From a candidate division KSB1 bacterium (GTDB lineage: Bacteria > Zhuqueibacterota > Zhuqueibacteria > JANLFK01 > Oleimicrobiaceae), in the NCBI GenBank assembly GCA_024655945.1, contig JANLFK010000003.1:124001-188000 (forward strand): a stretch of 64,000 nucleotides of DNA, given 5' to 3'. Positions 25,373-33,228 of the stretch are shown in pieces; positions within the stretch are counted from its first letter, which is position 1; each line of letters opens with the position of its first letter. Made by a program: the position numbers and the translations under genes. The notes under the pieces are model-generated. The model saw nothing but the letters and a program-made list of their open reading frames with translations, had not been told where the DNA came from and searched no databases.

Positions 25373-26404
25373 TCAGAAACCGAAGGTGTAGACCTGGCGA
25401 AAGGTGGCATCCCCCAGAGATGCATCCACCGTGCCGAAATCGTCCCAGCGTTGAATACGGCGCAGGATGCACGCCTCAAGCTCTGGGCTGTTTAGGGTGG
25501 ACGAGACGATGGTAGCGCTGCTCACCTTTCCCTGCGGGTTGATGGTGAAGCGGACCACCAGTTTTCCCTTTAACGTCGGGTTGCGCTTGAGCTCCTTCTG
25601 ATAGCAGTATTCGATGGCGTCGTTGTGGCCGTTCACTACCTTGGAGACCTGGTCTGGGTCTCGCCCGGCAAGGCTCGTTACCTCGCCCTCACGATCTATG
25701 GGCGTGACCGGTCCCACCACCAGATTGCCGACCCTGACGACCGTCGAAGAGGTCGCTGTGCCGAGCTCACCGAGCAGGGTATCGATGGTGCCGGTTTCGG
25801 TGGTGCGGGCGCCACGCACCTCTCGCTCCCGGGTGGGCGCCCCCGTGCTCTTCAGTCCCCCAACGCTTCCGAGCACCGTGCCTATGTCGGCGCTCGGCTC
25901 CTCGCCGCCGAGGAGTTGGCGTGCCTGCTCTCCTGCTCCGCCGCTTCCTGCAGTGAGAACTCGCAGCACGCCGGTGGAACGCGCCTCTGCAGCCAGGCGT
26001 TCGCGTGTCGCCGCATGGGCAGGCGAAAGCGGTGCCTCGGCTGCGGTGCCGGCTGCCCCGCTCACAGGCGAGCTGGAAGCAGCACCTTTGCCCGGTGTGC
26101 GCGCGGCCACTTCGGCCCCACCTGGCGTTACTTCTTTGGCCCCTCGGGTGGCCGGCACGGGTAGACCTTCCCGCAGCGGCATCTCCTTTGGCGGCTGGGC
26201 ATGACGCACAATGAGGGTGGCAAGACGTGCCTGCGTGGCGGCCGGTACCTCCTCCTTCTCCTGCGTGGGCCGCGAAAGAAGCAGAACCATCAGCCCAAAA
26301 TGGACCACCACGGAAGCGCCCAGGATGAGCACAAAGGTACGGCTCACCTCCGCGAACCAGCCCTTCCGGTACTCTTTGGGCAGCACCATCTCAGTTGCAA
26401 CCAC
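25373..26404 (-). CDS. AgmX/PglI-type TonB-like energy transducer
   Basis: 343 residues. One N-terminal transmembrane helix ('FVLILGASVVVHFGLMVLLLS'), a long low-complexity Ala/Gly/Pro-rich periplasmic linker, and a C-terminal globular domain (about 240-343): 'NDAIEYCYQKELKRNPTLKG' followed by 'KLVVRFTINPQGKVSSATIV'. This is the AgmX/PglI C-terminal pattern, a TonB-like domain known from Myxococcus gliding genes. It would transmit energy from the ExbB/ExbD channel to an outer partner. A GTG start at 26404 is preferred because GGAGG lies 6 bases upstream; the ATG at 26389 lacks a ribosome-binding site at a good distance. Last gene of the 36129-25373 operon. Confidence 0.85.
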   Translation of the reverse strand: MVATEMVLPKEYRKGWFAEVSRTFVLILGASVVVHFGLMVLLLSRPTQEKEEVPAATQARLATLIVRHAQPPKEMPLREGLPVPATRGAKEVTPGGAEVAARTPGKGAASSSPVSGAAGTAAEAPLSPAHAATRERLAAEARSTGVLRVLTAGSGGAGEQARQLLGGEEPSADIGTVLGSVGGLKSTGAPTREREVRGARTTETGTIDTLLGELGTATSSTVVRVGNLVVGPVTPIDREGEVTSLAGRDPDQVSKVVNGHNDAIEYCYQKELKRNPTLKGKLVVRFTINPQGKVSSATIVSSTLNSPELEACILRRIQRWDDFGTVDASLGDATFRQVYTFGF

Positions 26405-26438
26405 AGCACTCCTCCGCTGGCGTGGCAGCGCCACCTTG

Positions 26439-26969
26439 CTACAGAGTGGAGGCCGTCTCCGCCGAGCGCCCGGTCGGACGTTCCAGCTGGTAGACGGCCA
26501 GACGCAGGTTCGTGTACTCACACATCCCGCAGGTAGCGAGAACCTTCACCAGGATGCCATACTCGAGGTCTTTGTCTGCCTGGACATTCACCCTGCCCGA
26601 GAACTTGATGCCGTACTTCTGCTCGGCCTCTTTGGCGCGGTCGGCGTATACCTTGAGCCTGTCCCGCAGTCTGGGTACGATCAACCCCTCCTGCCCCGCC
26701 ACGTTTACCACGGTCTCCACGACCTCATCGTTCACCATGACCGTCTCCTTGGAGACGATCACGTCCAGCGCCGTCTCGGGAATCGTCTCCACGGTGGACT
26801 TGGGCAGGGTCAAGTTCTCCGAGGGGTGAATCAATCCCCCCTCGGTCGAGTAACTCTTCAGCAAGAACACCAGGATGATGGTGAACATGTCCATCAAGGA
26901 GGTCAGGTTGAGGAACCCCTTGCCTGGGTTGGTATCATGCTTCTTGATGCGCGAGGGAATATAGGCCAT
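26439..26969 (-). CDS. ExbD/TolR-family channel subunit (canonical)
   Basis: 176 residues. A short cytoplasmic lead, one transmembrane helix with the conserved ion-translocating Asp ('LNLTSLMDMFTIILVFLL', Asp27), then a periplasmic domain. ExbD subunits sit inside the ExbB pentamer and couple proton flow to periplasmic motion. The start has CCGGAG upstream. It is 28 bases downstream of the second ExbD-like gene in an ExbB-ExbD-ExbD-TonB arrangement. Confidence 0.9.
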   Translation of the reverse strand: MAYIPSRIKKHDTNPGKGFLNLTSLMDMFTIILVFLLKSYSTEGGLIHPSENLTLPKSTVETIPETALDVIVSKETVMVNDEVVETVVNVAGQEGLIVPRLRDRLKVYADRAKEAEQKYGIKFSGRVNVQADKDLEYGILVKVLATCGMCEYTNLRLAVYQLERPTGRSAETASTL

Positions 26970-26997
26970 TGCTTACTCCGGGACGAAGCTCTTGCCG

Positions 26998-27549
26998 TCA
27001 CTGGATGCCGGCAGCGAGTGCCACCTGTGGGAAAAGGTTCACCGTGCGGCCCTCCACCTGGCATGACCGCGCGGCGTCCATGGTCGAAACCACTACCTGG
27101 TAACGAACCCCTGGGTCCGCATTGATGATGATACGCTCGTCATCGGCGAATGTCCCCTGAGCCCGACTCTTGATCTCAAGGAGCACGCTGGACAAGCGTT
27201 CATAGTCGTACACTGGCGAGCCGTCTTCGCCAAGCTTCTTGGGGATGGAGGGACCACCTCCCTCACCCCTCAGCACACCGAGCACGCTGGAGATGTAGAA
27301 GCCCTGGTCGGTGATGCTTACTGCCAAATCGAGGGTGCGCGCCGTCTCGGTGGGCATGCCACTGGCCCCCGTTCCCTGCACCAGTGGGGCCGGCGGCAGG
27401 TCAAGCTGGATGACCCCGATGCGCACAAACGTCACCGTCGACAGCAGCAAGGGGATCAGGACCACCATCAGGTTCATCACCGGAAAGAGGTTGATCTCCA
27501 CCTGCTCGGCAAAGGTACGGCTGCTTCTGAGTGAAGGTCGAAACGCCAT
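26998..27549 (-). CDS. ExbD/TolR-like subunit lacking the membrane aspartate
   Basis: 183 residues with the ExbD layout: short cytoplasmic lead, one transmembrane helix, periplasmic domain with 'IIINADPGVRYQVVVSTMDAA', the usual ExbD strand-helix. In the membrane helix ('EINLFPVMNLMVVLIPLLL') the position of the obligatory Asp is Asn26. The protein therefore probably cannot carry protons itself and may serve as a structural second subunit of a heterodimeric ExbD pair. It begins one base after the ExbB stop. Confidence 0.85.
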   Translation of the reverse strand: MAFRPSLRSSRTFAEQVEINLFPVMNLMVVLIPLLLSTVTFVRIGVIQLDLPPAPLVQGTGASGMPTETARTLDLAVSITDQGFYISSVLGVLRGEGGGPSIPKKLGEDGSPVYDYERLSSVLLEIKSRAQGTFADDERIIINADPGVRYQVVVSTMDAARSCQVEGRTVNLFPQVALAAGIQ

Positions 27550-27550
27550 G

Positions 27551-28201
27551 CTATTGATTCCCTGTGATCAGGTTAATCAACTTGACCATGTGCTCATCGA
27601 TCTCGTCGATGATCTTAGTGGTCTTGTTGTGCAGCCAGGTGTAGGCGACGATGGTCGGCACTGCAATGATCAAGCCGAAGAGGGTTGTGTTCATCGCCAC
27701 GGCGATGCCCGCAGCCAGAAGGCGTGCCTTCTCCGCCGGGTCGATGCCAGGACCCGACACGCTGCGAAAGGCAATGATCAGCCCGTACACCGTGCCCATC
27801 AAGCCGATGAGCGTGGCCACGTTGGCGATCATGGCCAAGTACCCGGTGCGGTTCTGCAGTTTGGGGATGACCTCCAGCGTGCCCTCGTCGACGGCGTTCT
27901 GGATCGAGCGAAAGTCGACCGTCTCGCTCTCGCTCACCTTGCGCAGACCGGCGGAAACGACCCGCGCCAAGGCGCGATCGTTGGCAGCCTCGCACAGTGC
28001 CAAGGCCTCGCGGTACTCCCCGGCCTTGATATGCTTTCGAATTTGTGCCATGAACATCGCGGCATTGATGTCGCTCTTCAGTTTGATGTAGATGAAGCGC
28101 TCGATGAAGATGGCCACCGCCATAGCGGCAATGAACAGCAGTGTCCACATGAACACCCATCCCGCGCTGCTGGGACTGAAACCGCTGATCAATTCAGACA
28201 T
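27551..28201 (-). CDS. ExbB/TolQ/MotA-family proton channel
   Basis: 216 residues. Three transmembrane segments (about 15-35, 120-145, 165-190) and the family core 'LQNRTGYLAMIANVATLIGLMGTVYGLIIAF', followed by 'LAAGIAVAMNTTLFGLIIAVP'. In relatives this protein forms the pentameric ring around ExbD. ATG at 28199-28201 has GGAGGTG upstream. A 92-base gap separates it from the small secreted protein gene. Confidence 0.92.
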   Translation of the reverse strand: MSELISGFSPSSAGWVFMWTLLFIAAMAVAIFIERFIYIKLKSDINAAMFMAQIRKHIKAGEYREALALCEAANDRALARVVSAGLRKVSESETVDFRSIQNAVDEGTLEVIPKLQNRTGYLAMIANVATLIGLMGTVYGLIIAFRSVSGPGIDPAEKARLLAAGIAVAMNTTLFGLIIAVPTIVAYTWLHNKTTKIIDEIDEHMVKLINLITGNQ

Positions 28202-28248
28202 GCAACACCTCCACGCATAGGGGTTTTTTGCTCTCCTCTGCGAAGGCA

Positions 28249-28267
28249 CCGTGGCTCACCGCCACGG
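28249..28267 (-). other. Intercistronic hairpin without T-tract
   Basis: Seven-base perfect stem ccgtggc/gccacgg with a 5-base loop, in the gap upstream of the exbB-like gene. No T-run follows on the minus strand. It might protect or process the mRNA between the TPR and channel halves of the operon. Confidence 0.35.
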
Positions 28268-28293
28268 GCAACATCCTGGAGCGAGCAGCCATG

Positions 28294-28632
28294 CTACTTC
28301 TTCTGACGAGCAATGAGCTTCTGCAGACGCTTGATTTTCTTGGCCGACTCCAGTTCCTCCTGGAACCCGGTCAACCCGCTCGGGACTTCTCGCAACTCGC
28401 GCTCGAAGCTCCTCTCCACGAAAAGCGGCGTCTTGAACTCCGGCTTGACGCGCTTAGGGAGTATGGCCACGCTGGGCTTTTCCACGACCGTCACGATGAG
28501 GATGGGCGGCAGAATTTCTTCCTCCACTTGCTGAGTAGCCGCAGGCCTCGTGCTTTCCTGAGCAGCAAGCGGACCTACCTGCAGCAGCAAGGCCACCCAC
28601 ACAAGAGCCACCAGAGAAAACAGAACTCGCAT
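28294..28632 (-). CDS. Small exported protein of the TPR/ExbBD operon
   Basis: 112 residues. Clear signal peptide (1-25, '...LLQVGPLAAQES'), then a short proline-containing region ('EEEILPPILIVTVVEKPS') and a basic helical C-terminus ('ESAKKIKRLQKLIARQKK'). I do not recognise the family. Its position between the giant TPR gene (13 bases upstream) and exbB suggests a periplasmic accessory of the machine. Confidence 0.75.
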   Translation of the reverse strand: MRVLFSLVALVWVALLLQVGPLAAQESTRPAATQQVEEEILPPILIVTVVEKPSVAILPKRVKPEFKTPLFVERSFERELREVPSGLTGFQEELESAKKIKRLQKLIARQKK

Positions 28633-28645
28633 GTGCAACCTCAGC

Positions 28646-31600
28646 TTAAGGGATCTGCTCTCGCTTTTGGATAAGCAACTCCTTCTCCTTCTCGTCCAGC
28701 ACGAGCGGGGCAAGGCGCTGCCGCTCTTCCTTCCAGCCGGGAATGGTACGCCAAGTCAGCAGCAGGTGCAGCCCATCGATTTCGCCGTCCACATCTTTGG
28801 CCTCGACGGCCACCACGTTTTCTCCCTCATGGAGAAGGTCAGTCACTTCGTGCACGTAGACACCCAGAGGCTTCTCTGGCGGCTGCACGACCTGGGTGAC
28901 AAAGTGGCCGTTGACGAACAGGTTGTAGGAGCCATCTGCTGCCAGGAGCACCTGACCGCCTACCGGCAAGCCCACCACGCTAAAGGTGCGGCGCAGGTAG
29001 ACCAAGGGCCCACGGCGCTGCTCAACCTGGGGCACAAGGCCTTGGGCGAGGGAGTCGAAGCGCACGCTCACCGTCTCCGGCTGCACACACCACAGGTACA
29101 GGCCTGGCGGCCGCTTGGGGCCTTGAACATTCGCCACCACCGTGGGCACTGCCCAGCTCTTATCGTCAAAATCTAATGTCGGCCAACCCTTGGTGTACTG
29201 CCACGCCGCCCGCCAGTTGAGATCCGTGGCCAGCGTGTCCGCCACTGCGCGAAGGCCGAGCCGGGGTGCATAAGTATCGGGGTCGAAACGGGCCAGGTGC
29301 AACACCAGGTTCTTGGCCCAGACATTGTCGATGCCCAACGAATCGCACGCCGCAACACCCGTGCGCAGGATCTGCTGCAGCCCCTCGTGGGCGGCAAAGT
29401 AGTTGTCCTCGAAAGTGAGGATGGCGTCTCTGAACACCGGCTCTTGCTGCTCGCGATAGCGACCGACAAACGCCTGCCCGCGCTGTTTGGTCATGCCACA
29501 AATGCTATCCAGTCTCTCGACGTAGTGGAAGAGGCCCTGTGTCAGCTTTTGCTCAGTGATGGCCACACCTTGGCCATCGAGGCCATGCTTGCGCGCGCGC
29601 TTCAGGGTTTCCTGGTAGCCCTCGCTAAAGTTGACTGCAAATGCTGCGCCAAATTCCAGCAAGTTGGCCATCTGGTCTGCCAGCTCCACCAGGTCCTCGC
29701 CGGCCTGAGTCACGCGAGCACCTGTTTCCACCAGAGCAAGATACTGGGCTTCCCTGTTCCGGTAATCCTCAAGCACCTCAGCCGCCAAGGAGGCAAAGAG
29801 GTCTGGCAGCATGTTAGAGACCTCAATGGCGCTGCTCTTGGCGAGGGCCACTAGCTGGTTTTGCACGCCAAGCTGTTCCGCCGCCTCGGCGCTCTCCGCG
29901 TAGGCGGCAGCCGCGGCGTCAAGAAGCGGTTTTACGGCAACGAGCAAGAGCTGCCGACGGTACTCCACGGAAGTGAGCAGGTCCAGGCCAGATGGCAGCG
30001 GCACGGCAAGCAGGCGCTCAGCCGAGAGTCTCTTCAGCTCGCCAATGGTGTAAAGATTTTCACAGACTTTTTCCTTGCACCGCCCGATCCAGCGGTTTGC
30101 CACCCGAAGCACGCTATCGCTTGCGGCCACCTGCACGGAATCCGCGCCTGGCGGCACAGGGAGCTGGCGCCGGTAATCCTCAGCCAGCCGCGTCAACACG
30201 CCAATCGAATTGCGGTACGAATCGGTGGCCCGGCGGTAGAGCTGAGCGGCCACCTCGGCTGCCTCATTGCGCGCCACCGCTTCCTCGGCGGGGTCCATGC
30301 GTGGTATTTCCTGCCGCCCGTAGCTGCGCGCGAACTCTTCATAGCACGTGCCCACGCGGTAGGTGGCTTCGTAGAGCCGGACCGTGCCCATACCGGCCAC
30401 GCGCGTGTAGTCCTTCACCAACTGCAGGAGCAAATCCCGCTTCTCCTGCAGCGCGTGCTGCAGCTGGCTCTTCGGCAGCCGGAGCTCGATGGCGACAAAG
30501 CGAGCATACTGAAGTTCACTGAGCGCAAAGAGAGCCTCGGCGGCATAGAAATCGTTGCCTGGCAGCCCCTTGCTCTTGAGCTCCTCGTGGCTACTCACCG
30601 CCTTGTGGTACTCGCCGGCTGCACGCTCCTTGTCGCCAGTCTCGGCAAAATATTCGCCGCGCCGGTAGTAGCTCTCCACGACGCGGGGCGATGCAGGGTA
30701 TTTGGTGACAAACTCGCCATACGCCGCGCTTGCGTTCTGCCAATCCTTCAGCTTCAGGTAGTAGCCGGCGATGTCGTAGGCGAGGTCTTCAGCTTCGCGG
30801 GTTTCCGGGTAGCGAGCAAGGAACTGGCGATTCACCCGGATGGCCTGTTCCCACTCCTCAGCGGCTGCGTGGCAAATGCTGGCATTGTACAGCGCGTCCT
30901 TCGCCTTGCCCGGGTCGACGTGCAGCTCGGCAAGCCGCGCGTAGGTCAACGCCGCGTTGTGGAAATCATCCACTTCCCGGTAGTCGAAAGCCAAGTTGTT
31001 GAGCGCGTCCAGGCGATAGACAGAAGCGGGCCAGCCGGCCAACAGCCGGAGGTACGTTTCGATGGCGCGATTGAACTCCTTGGCCTTATCGAACTCCAAC
31101 GCCGCATTGAACAACGCCAGGTCGCCAAACTCGACATCCGGAACCTCTGCCACCACGCGATCAAATTCTTCCCCTGCCTTGTAGTGCTCTTCGGACTCGG
31201 CAAGCAGCTCGGCAGCCAAGAAGATGGATTCGGCCAGCCGGCGGCGTGCCTTGGAGACCAGCTCCGGCGAGGGGTTGTCTTCTATGATCCTCTTTGCCAC
31301 CGCCTCGGCGCTGGTAAAATCCATCTTGCCGAAGTAGCTCTCCATGATGATGTAGCGCGCATTGGCCAGCTCTTCGCTGTCGGGAAAGTGCTTGACGAGC
31401 GTCTTGAAGTACTTGAGCGCCTCTTTGAACTGATTGTGGTTGTAGTACAGCGCGCCGGCATTGACCAACATGCGCGCGGTCTGCGGCTCGTGGGGGAAGA
31501 GCATGATGTAGTTGTCGTATGCCTCGGCAAGGCGCTGTTCCGCCGGATGCAGCGGGGTCGGCGGATGGACCAGACGCGCATGGATGGTTGCCGCGCTCTC

Positions 31601-33223
31601 CTTGGTCACAGCTCCCGGCTGCTGCTCGCGGGCCACAGCTGCCTGGGCGGCAGCAGCCGCTACCTCTTCCCGCGCCCCCTCCCGCGCTAAGGCCACGGCA
31701 TTCTCGGCCGCCTGCCTTTGATAGCGCGAATCCCAATACTTCTGACTGATCGCCACGTACTCCGTGTAGGCAGCCGCATAATCGTCCAGATGGGTATCTA
31801 GCGTCAAGGCCATGTTCCAGTGAATGCGCGGCGCACTGGAGTCGGCAGGGAACCTTTCCAGGTACTTCCGGCTGTCGCTCACCGCCTGCTCGTAAAAGTC
31901 CCGATCGCCCGTGGCTTCGCCCTTCTGGTACAGGAAGGTAATGTTGTCGCGCAGGGCCTCTTCGGCCAGGCGCTGCGCCTCTGCGCGTACGTTCGCATCG
32001 GTGTTCCTTGCCCACCAACTGGACCCTTCGCCGTACAGACTCACCAGTTGGTTGCGGCTCTGGTAGGCCTTGAGCTCATCCTTGAGCAAACGGTAGGCTT
32101 CGACAATGCGGCTTTGCACCACGGGCGCCAGGGGGCTCTCTGGGTAAAGGGCCAAGAGCAGCTCGTAGGCATAGATGGCATTGCGGAACTCTTCCTTCTC
32201 CTTCAGGTACCCGTCGCCCATGCGCTTGAGAATCTGCGCGCCGTACGGTCGACCGCCGATCTTGTTCAGGTAAGCCGCGGCACGCGCAGGTCCGCCGTAA
32301 TCAAGGAAGCTTATGGCGATGTACTCGACCGATTCGTCACGCAGGGCCGGGTTGGTATAGGCGCCACGCGCATCCAGGGGCGAGTACCGGTCGATGTCGT
32401 CAGCCAGCAGCGTGAAGTAGGACACAGCCTCCGGGAATTGGCTGAGCCGATAGTAACTCCATCCCAAGCGGTACAGCGCCTCGTCGTAGCGGGGGCTGTC
32501 CGGGAACTTCAAGACTTGCTGGTAGAACTCGATGGCCTTGGGCAAGTCGTTCCGCGGCGGGCTGAAGTAGTACTCCCCGATGCGCATCAGCGCGTTAGGC
32601 AGATAGCGGCTTTGCGGGAACTCCTCCACCACGCGCTGATACAGAGCCACCGCGGCCGTATCCTGCCCCAATGCCTCGAAAATGAAAGCCTGGTTGTAGA
32701 GCGCGTCGTCCATGTACTGGCTGTGGGGAAACCTCTCCCTCACCGCCTGCAGCAGAGCCAATGCCTTGCTGAAGTCCTTGCGCGGCTCCACTGGGGGGGA
32801 GTTCCTCTCGCCGTGCTCGTAGGCAGCAAGCTCTTCCTCGTACTGGCGCATGGCCGCCAAGTAGTCGTCTTCTGCCTGTTCATAGTAGAGCTCGGCAAGT
32901 CGCATCATCACTTCGTCGAGGATGCGACTCTGGGGGTTTTGAGCAATGAAGAGCTCGGCGTCGCGCATGCCGCGCTGGCGGAGGGCCACCCGTTCCTTTT
33001 CGCGTGCTGCCAAGCGGTTGGCGTACAGCTGGCGATAGGCCTGCAATTCCTCCAATGAGTAGCTGGCCATCACGCTATCGCCGAACAGCGACCTGAGCAC
33101 CATGGCCAGCGAATCGGCAGAGGTCTGCGCCAAAGATGACCCGGCGACCACCAGGACAATCCCCGTTACCAGCAAGGCCCTTGCCAGCGGTGACCTTCTT
33201 CGCTGCATGCGCATAGGCTCCAT
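28646..33223 (-). CDS. Giant periplasmic TPR protein with a C-terminal beta-sandwich
   Basis: 1525 residues. Signal peptide (about 10-32, '...VAGSSLAQTSADS'), then many TPR-like helical repeats from about 60 to 950, with the typical Y/A/P pattern (for example 'ALYNQAFIFEALGQDTAAVA' and 'YYNHNQFKEALKYFKTLVKH'). A helical region follows, and from about 1340 a galactose-binding-like beta domain ('YLRRTFSVVGLPVGGQVLLA', 'YNLFVNGHFVTQ'). The repeats resemble BamD/YbgF-type TPRs that scaffold envelope complexes. It starts 5 bases after the stop of the other TPR gene. Which outer partner it serves is unknown. Confidence 0.85.
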   Translation of the reverse strand: MEPMRMQRRRSPLARALLVTGIVLVVAGSSLAQTSADSLAMVLRSLFGDSVMASYSLEELQAYRQLYANRLAAREKERVALRQRGMRDAELFIAQNPQSRILDEVMMRLAELYYEQAEDDYLAAMRQYEEELAAYEHGERNSPPVEPRKDFSKALALLQAVRERFPHSQYMDDALYNQAFIFEALGQDTAAVALYQRVVEEFPQSRYLPNALMRIGEYYFSPPRNDLPKAIEFYQQVLKFPDSPRYDEALYRLGWSYYRLSQFPEAVSYFTLLADDIDRYSPLDARGAYTNPALRDESVEYIAISFLDYGGPARAAAYLNKIGGRPYGAQILKRMGDGYLKEKEEFRNAIYAYELLLALYPESPLAPVVQSRIVEAYRLLKDELKAYQSRNQLVSLYGEGSSWWARNTDANVRAEAQRLAEEALRDNITFLYQKGEATGDRDFYEQAVSDSRKYLERFPADSSAPRIHWNMALTLDTHLDDYAAAYTEYVAISQKYWDSRYQRQAAENAVALAREGAREEVAAAAAQAAVAREQQPGAVTKESAATIHARLVHPPTPLHPAEQRLAEAYDNYIMLFPHEPQTARMLVNAGALYYNHNQFKEALKYFKTLVKHFPDSEELANARYIIMESYFGKMDFTSAEAVAKRIIEDNPSPELVSKARRRLAESIFLAAELLAESEEHYKAGEEFDRVVAEVPDVEFGDLALFNAALEFDKAKEFNRAIETYLRLLAGWPASVYRLDALNNLAFDYREVDDFHNAALTYARLAELHVDPGKAKDALYNASICHAAAEEWEQAIRVNRQFLARYPETREAEDLAYDIAGYYLKLKDWQNASAAYGEFVTKYPASPRVVESYYRRGEYFAETGDKERAAGEYHKAVSSHEELKSKGLPGNDFYAAEALFALSELQYARFVAIELRLPKSQLQHALQEKRDLLLQLVKDYTRVAGMGTVRLYEATYRVGTCYEEFARSYGRQEIPRMDPAEEAVARNEAAEVAAQLYRRATDSYRNSIGVLTRLAEDYRRQLPVPPGADSVQVAASDSVLRVANRWIGRCKEKVCENLYTIGELKRLSAERLLAVPLPSGLDLLTSVEYRRQLLLVAVKPLLDAAAAAYAESAEAAEQLGVQNQLVALAKSSAIEVSNMLPDLFASLAAEVLEDYRNREAQYLALVETGARVTQAGEDLVELADQMANLLEFGAAFAVNFSEGYQETLKRARKHGLDGQGVAITEQKLTQGLFHYVERLDSICGMTKQRGQAFVGRYREQQEPVFRDAILTFEDNYFAAHEGLQQILRTGVAACDSLGIDNVWAKNLVLHLARFDPDTYAPRLGLRAVADTLATDLNWRAAWQYTKGWPTLDFDDKSWAVPTVVANVQGPKRPPGLYLWCVQPETVSVRFDSLAQGLVPQVEQRRGPLVYLRRTFSVVGLPVGGQVLLAADGSYNLFVNGHFVTQVVQPPEKPLGVYVHEVTDLLHEGENVVAVEAKDVDGEIDGLHLLLTWRTIPGWKEERQRLAPLVLDEKEKELLIQKREQIP

Positions 33224-33228
33224 CTCAG

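Noticed and set aside
29861-31690. A 609-codon open frame on the plus strand
   Set aside because: It is antisense to the 1525-residue TPR gene and has no recognisable motif or ribosome-binding site.
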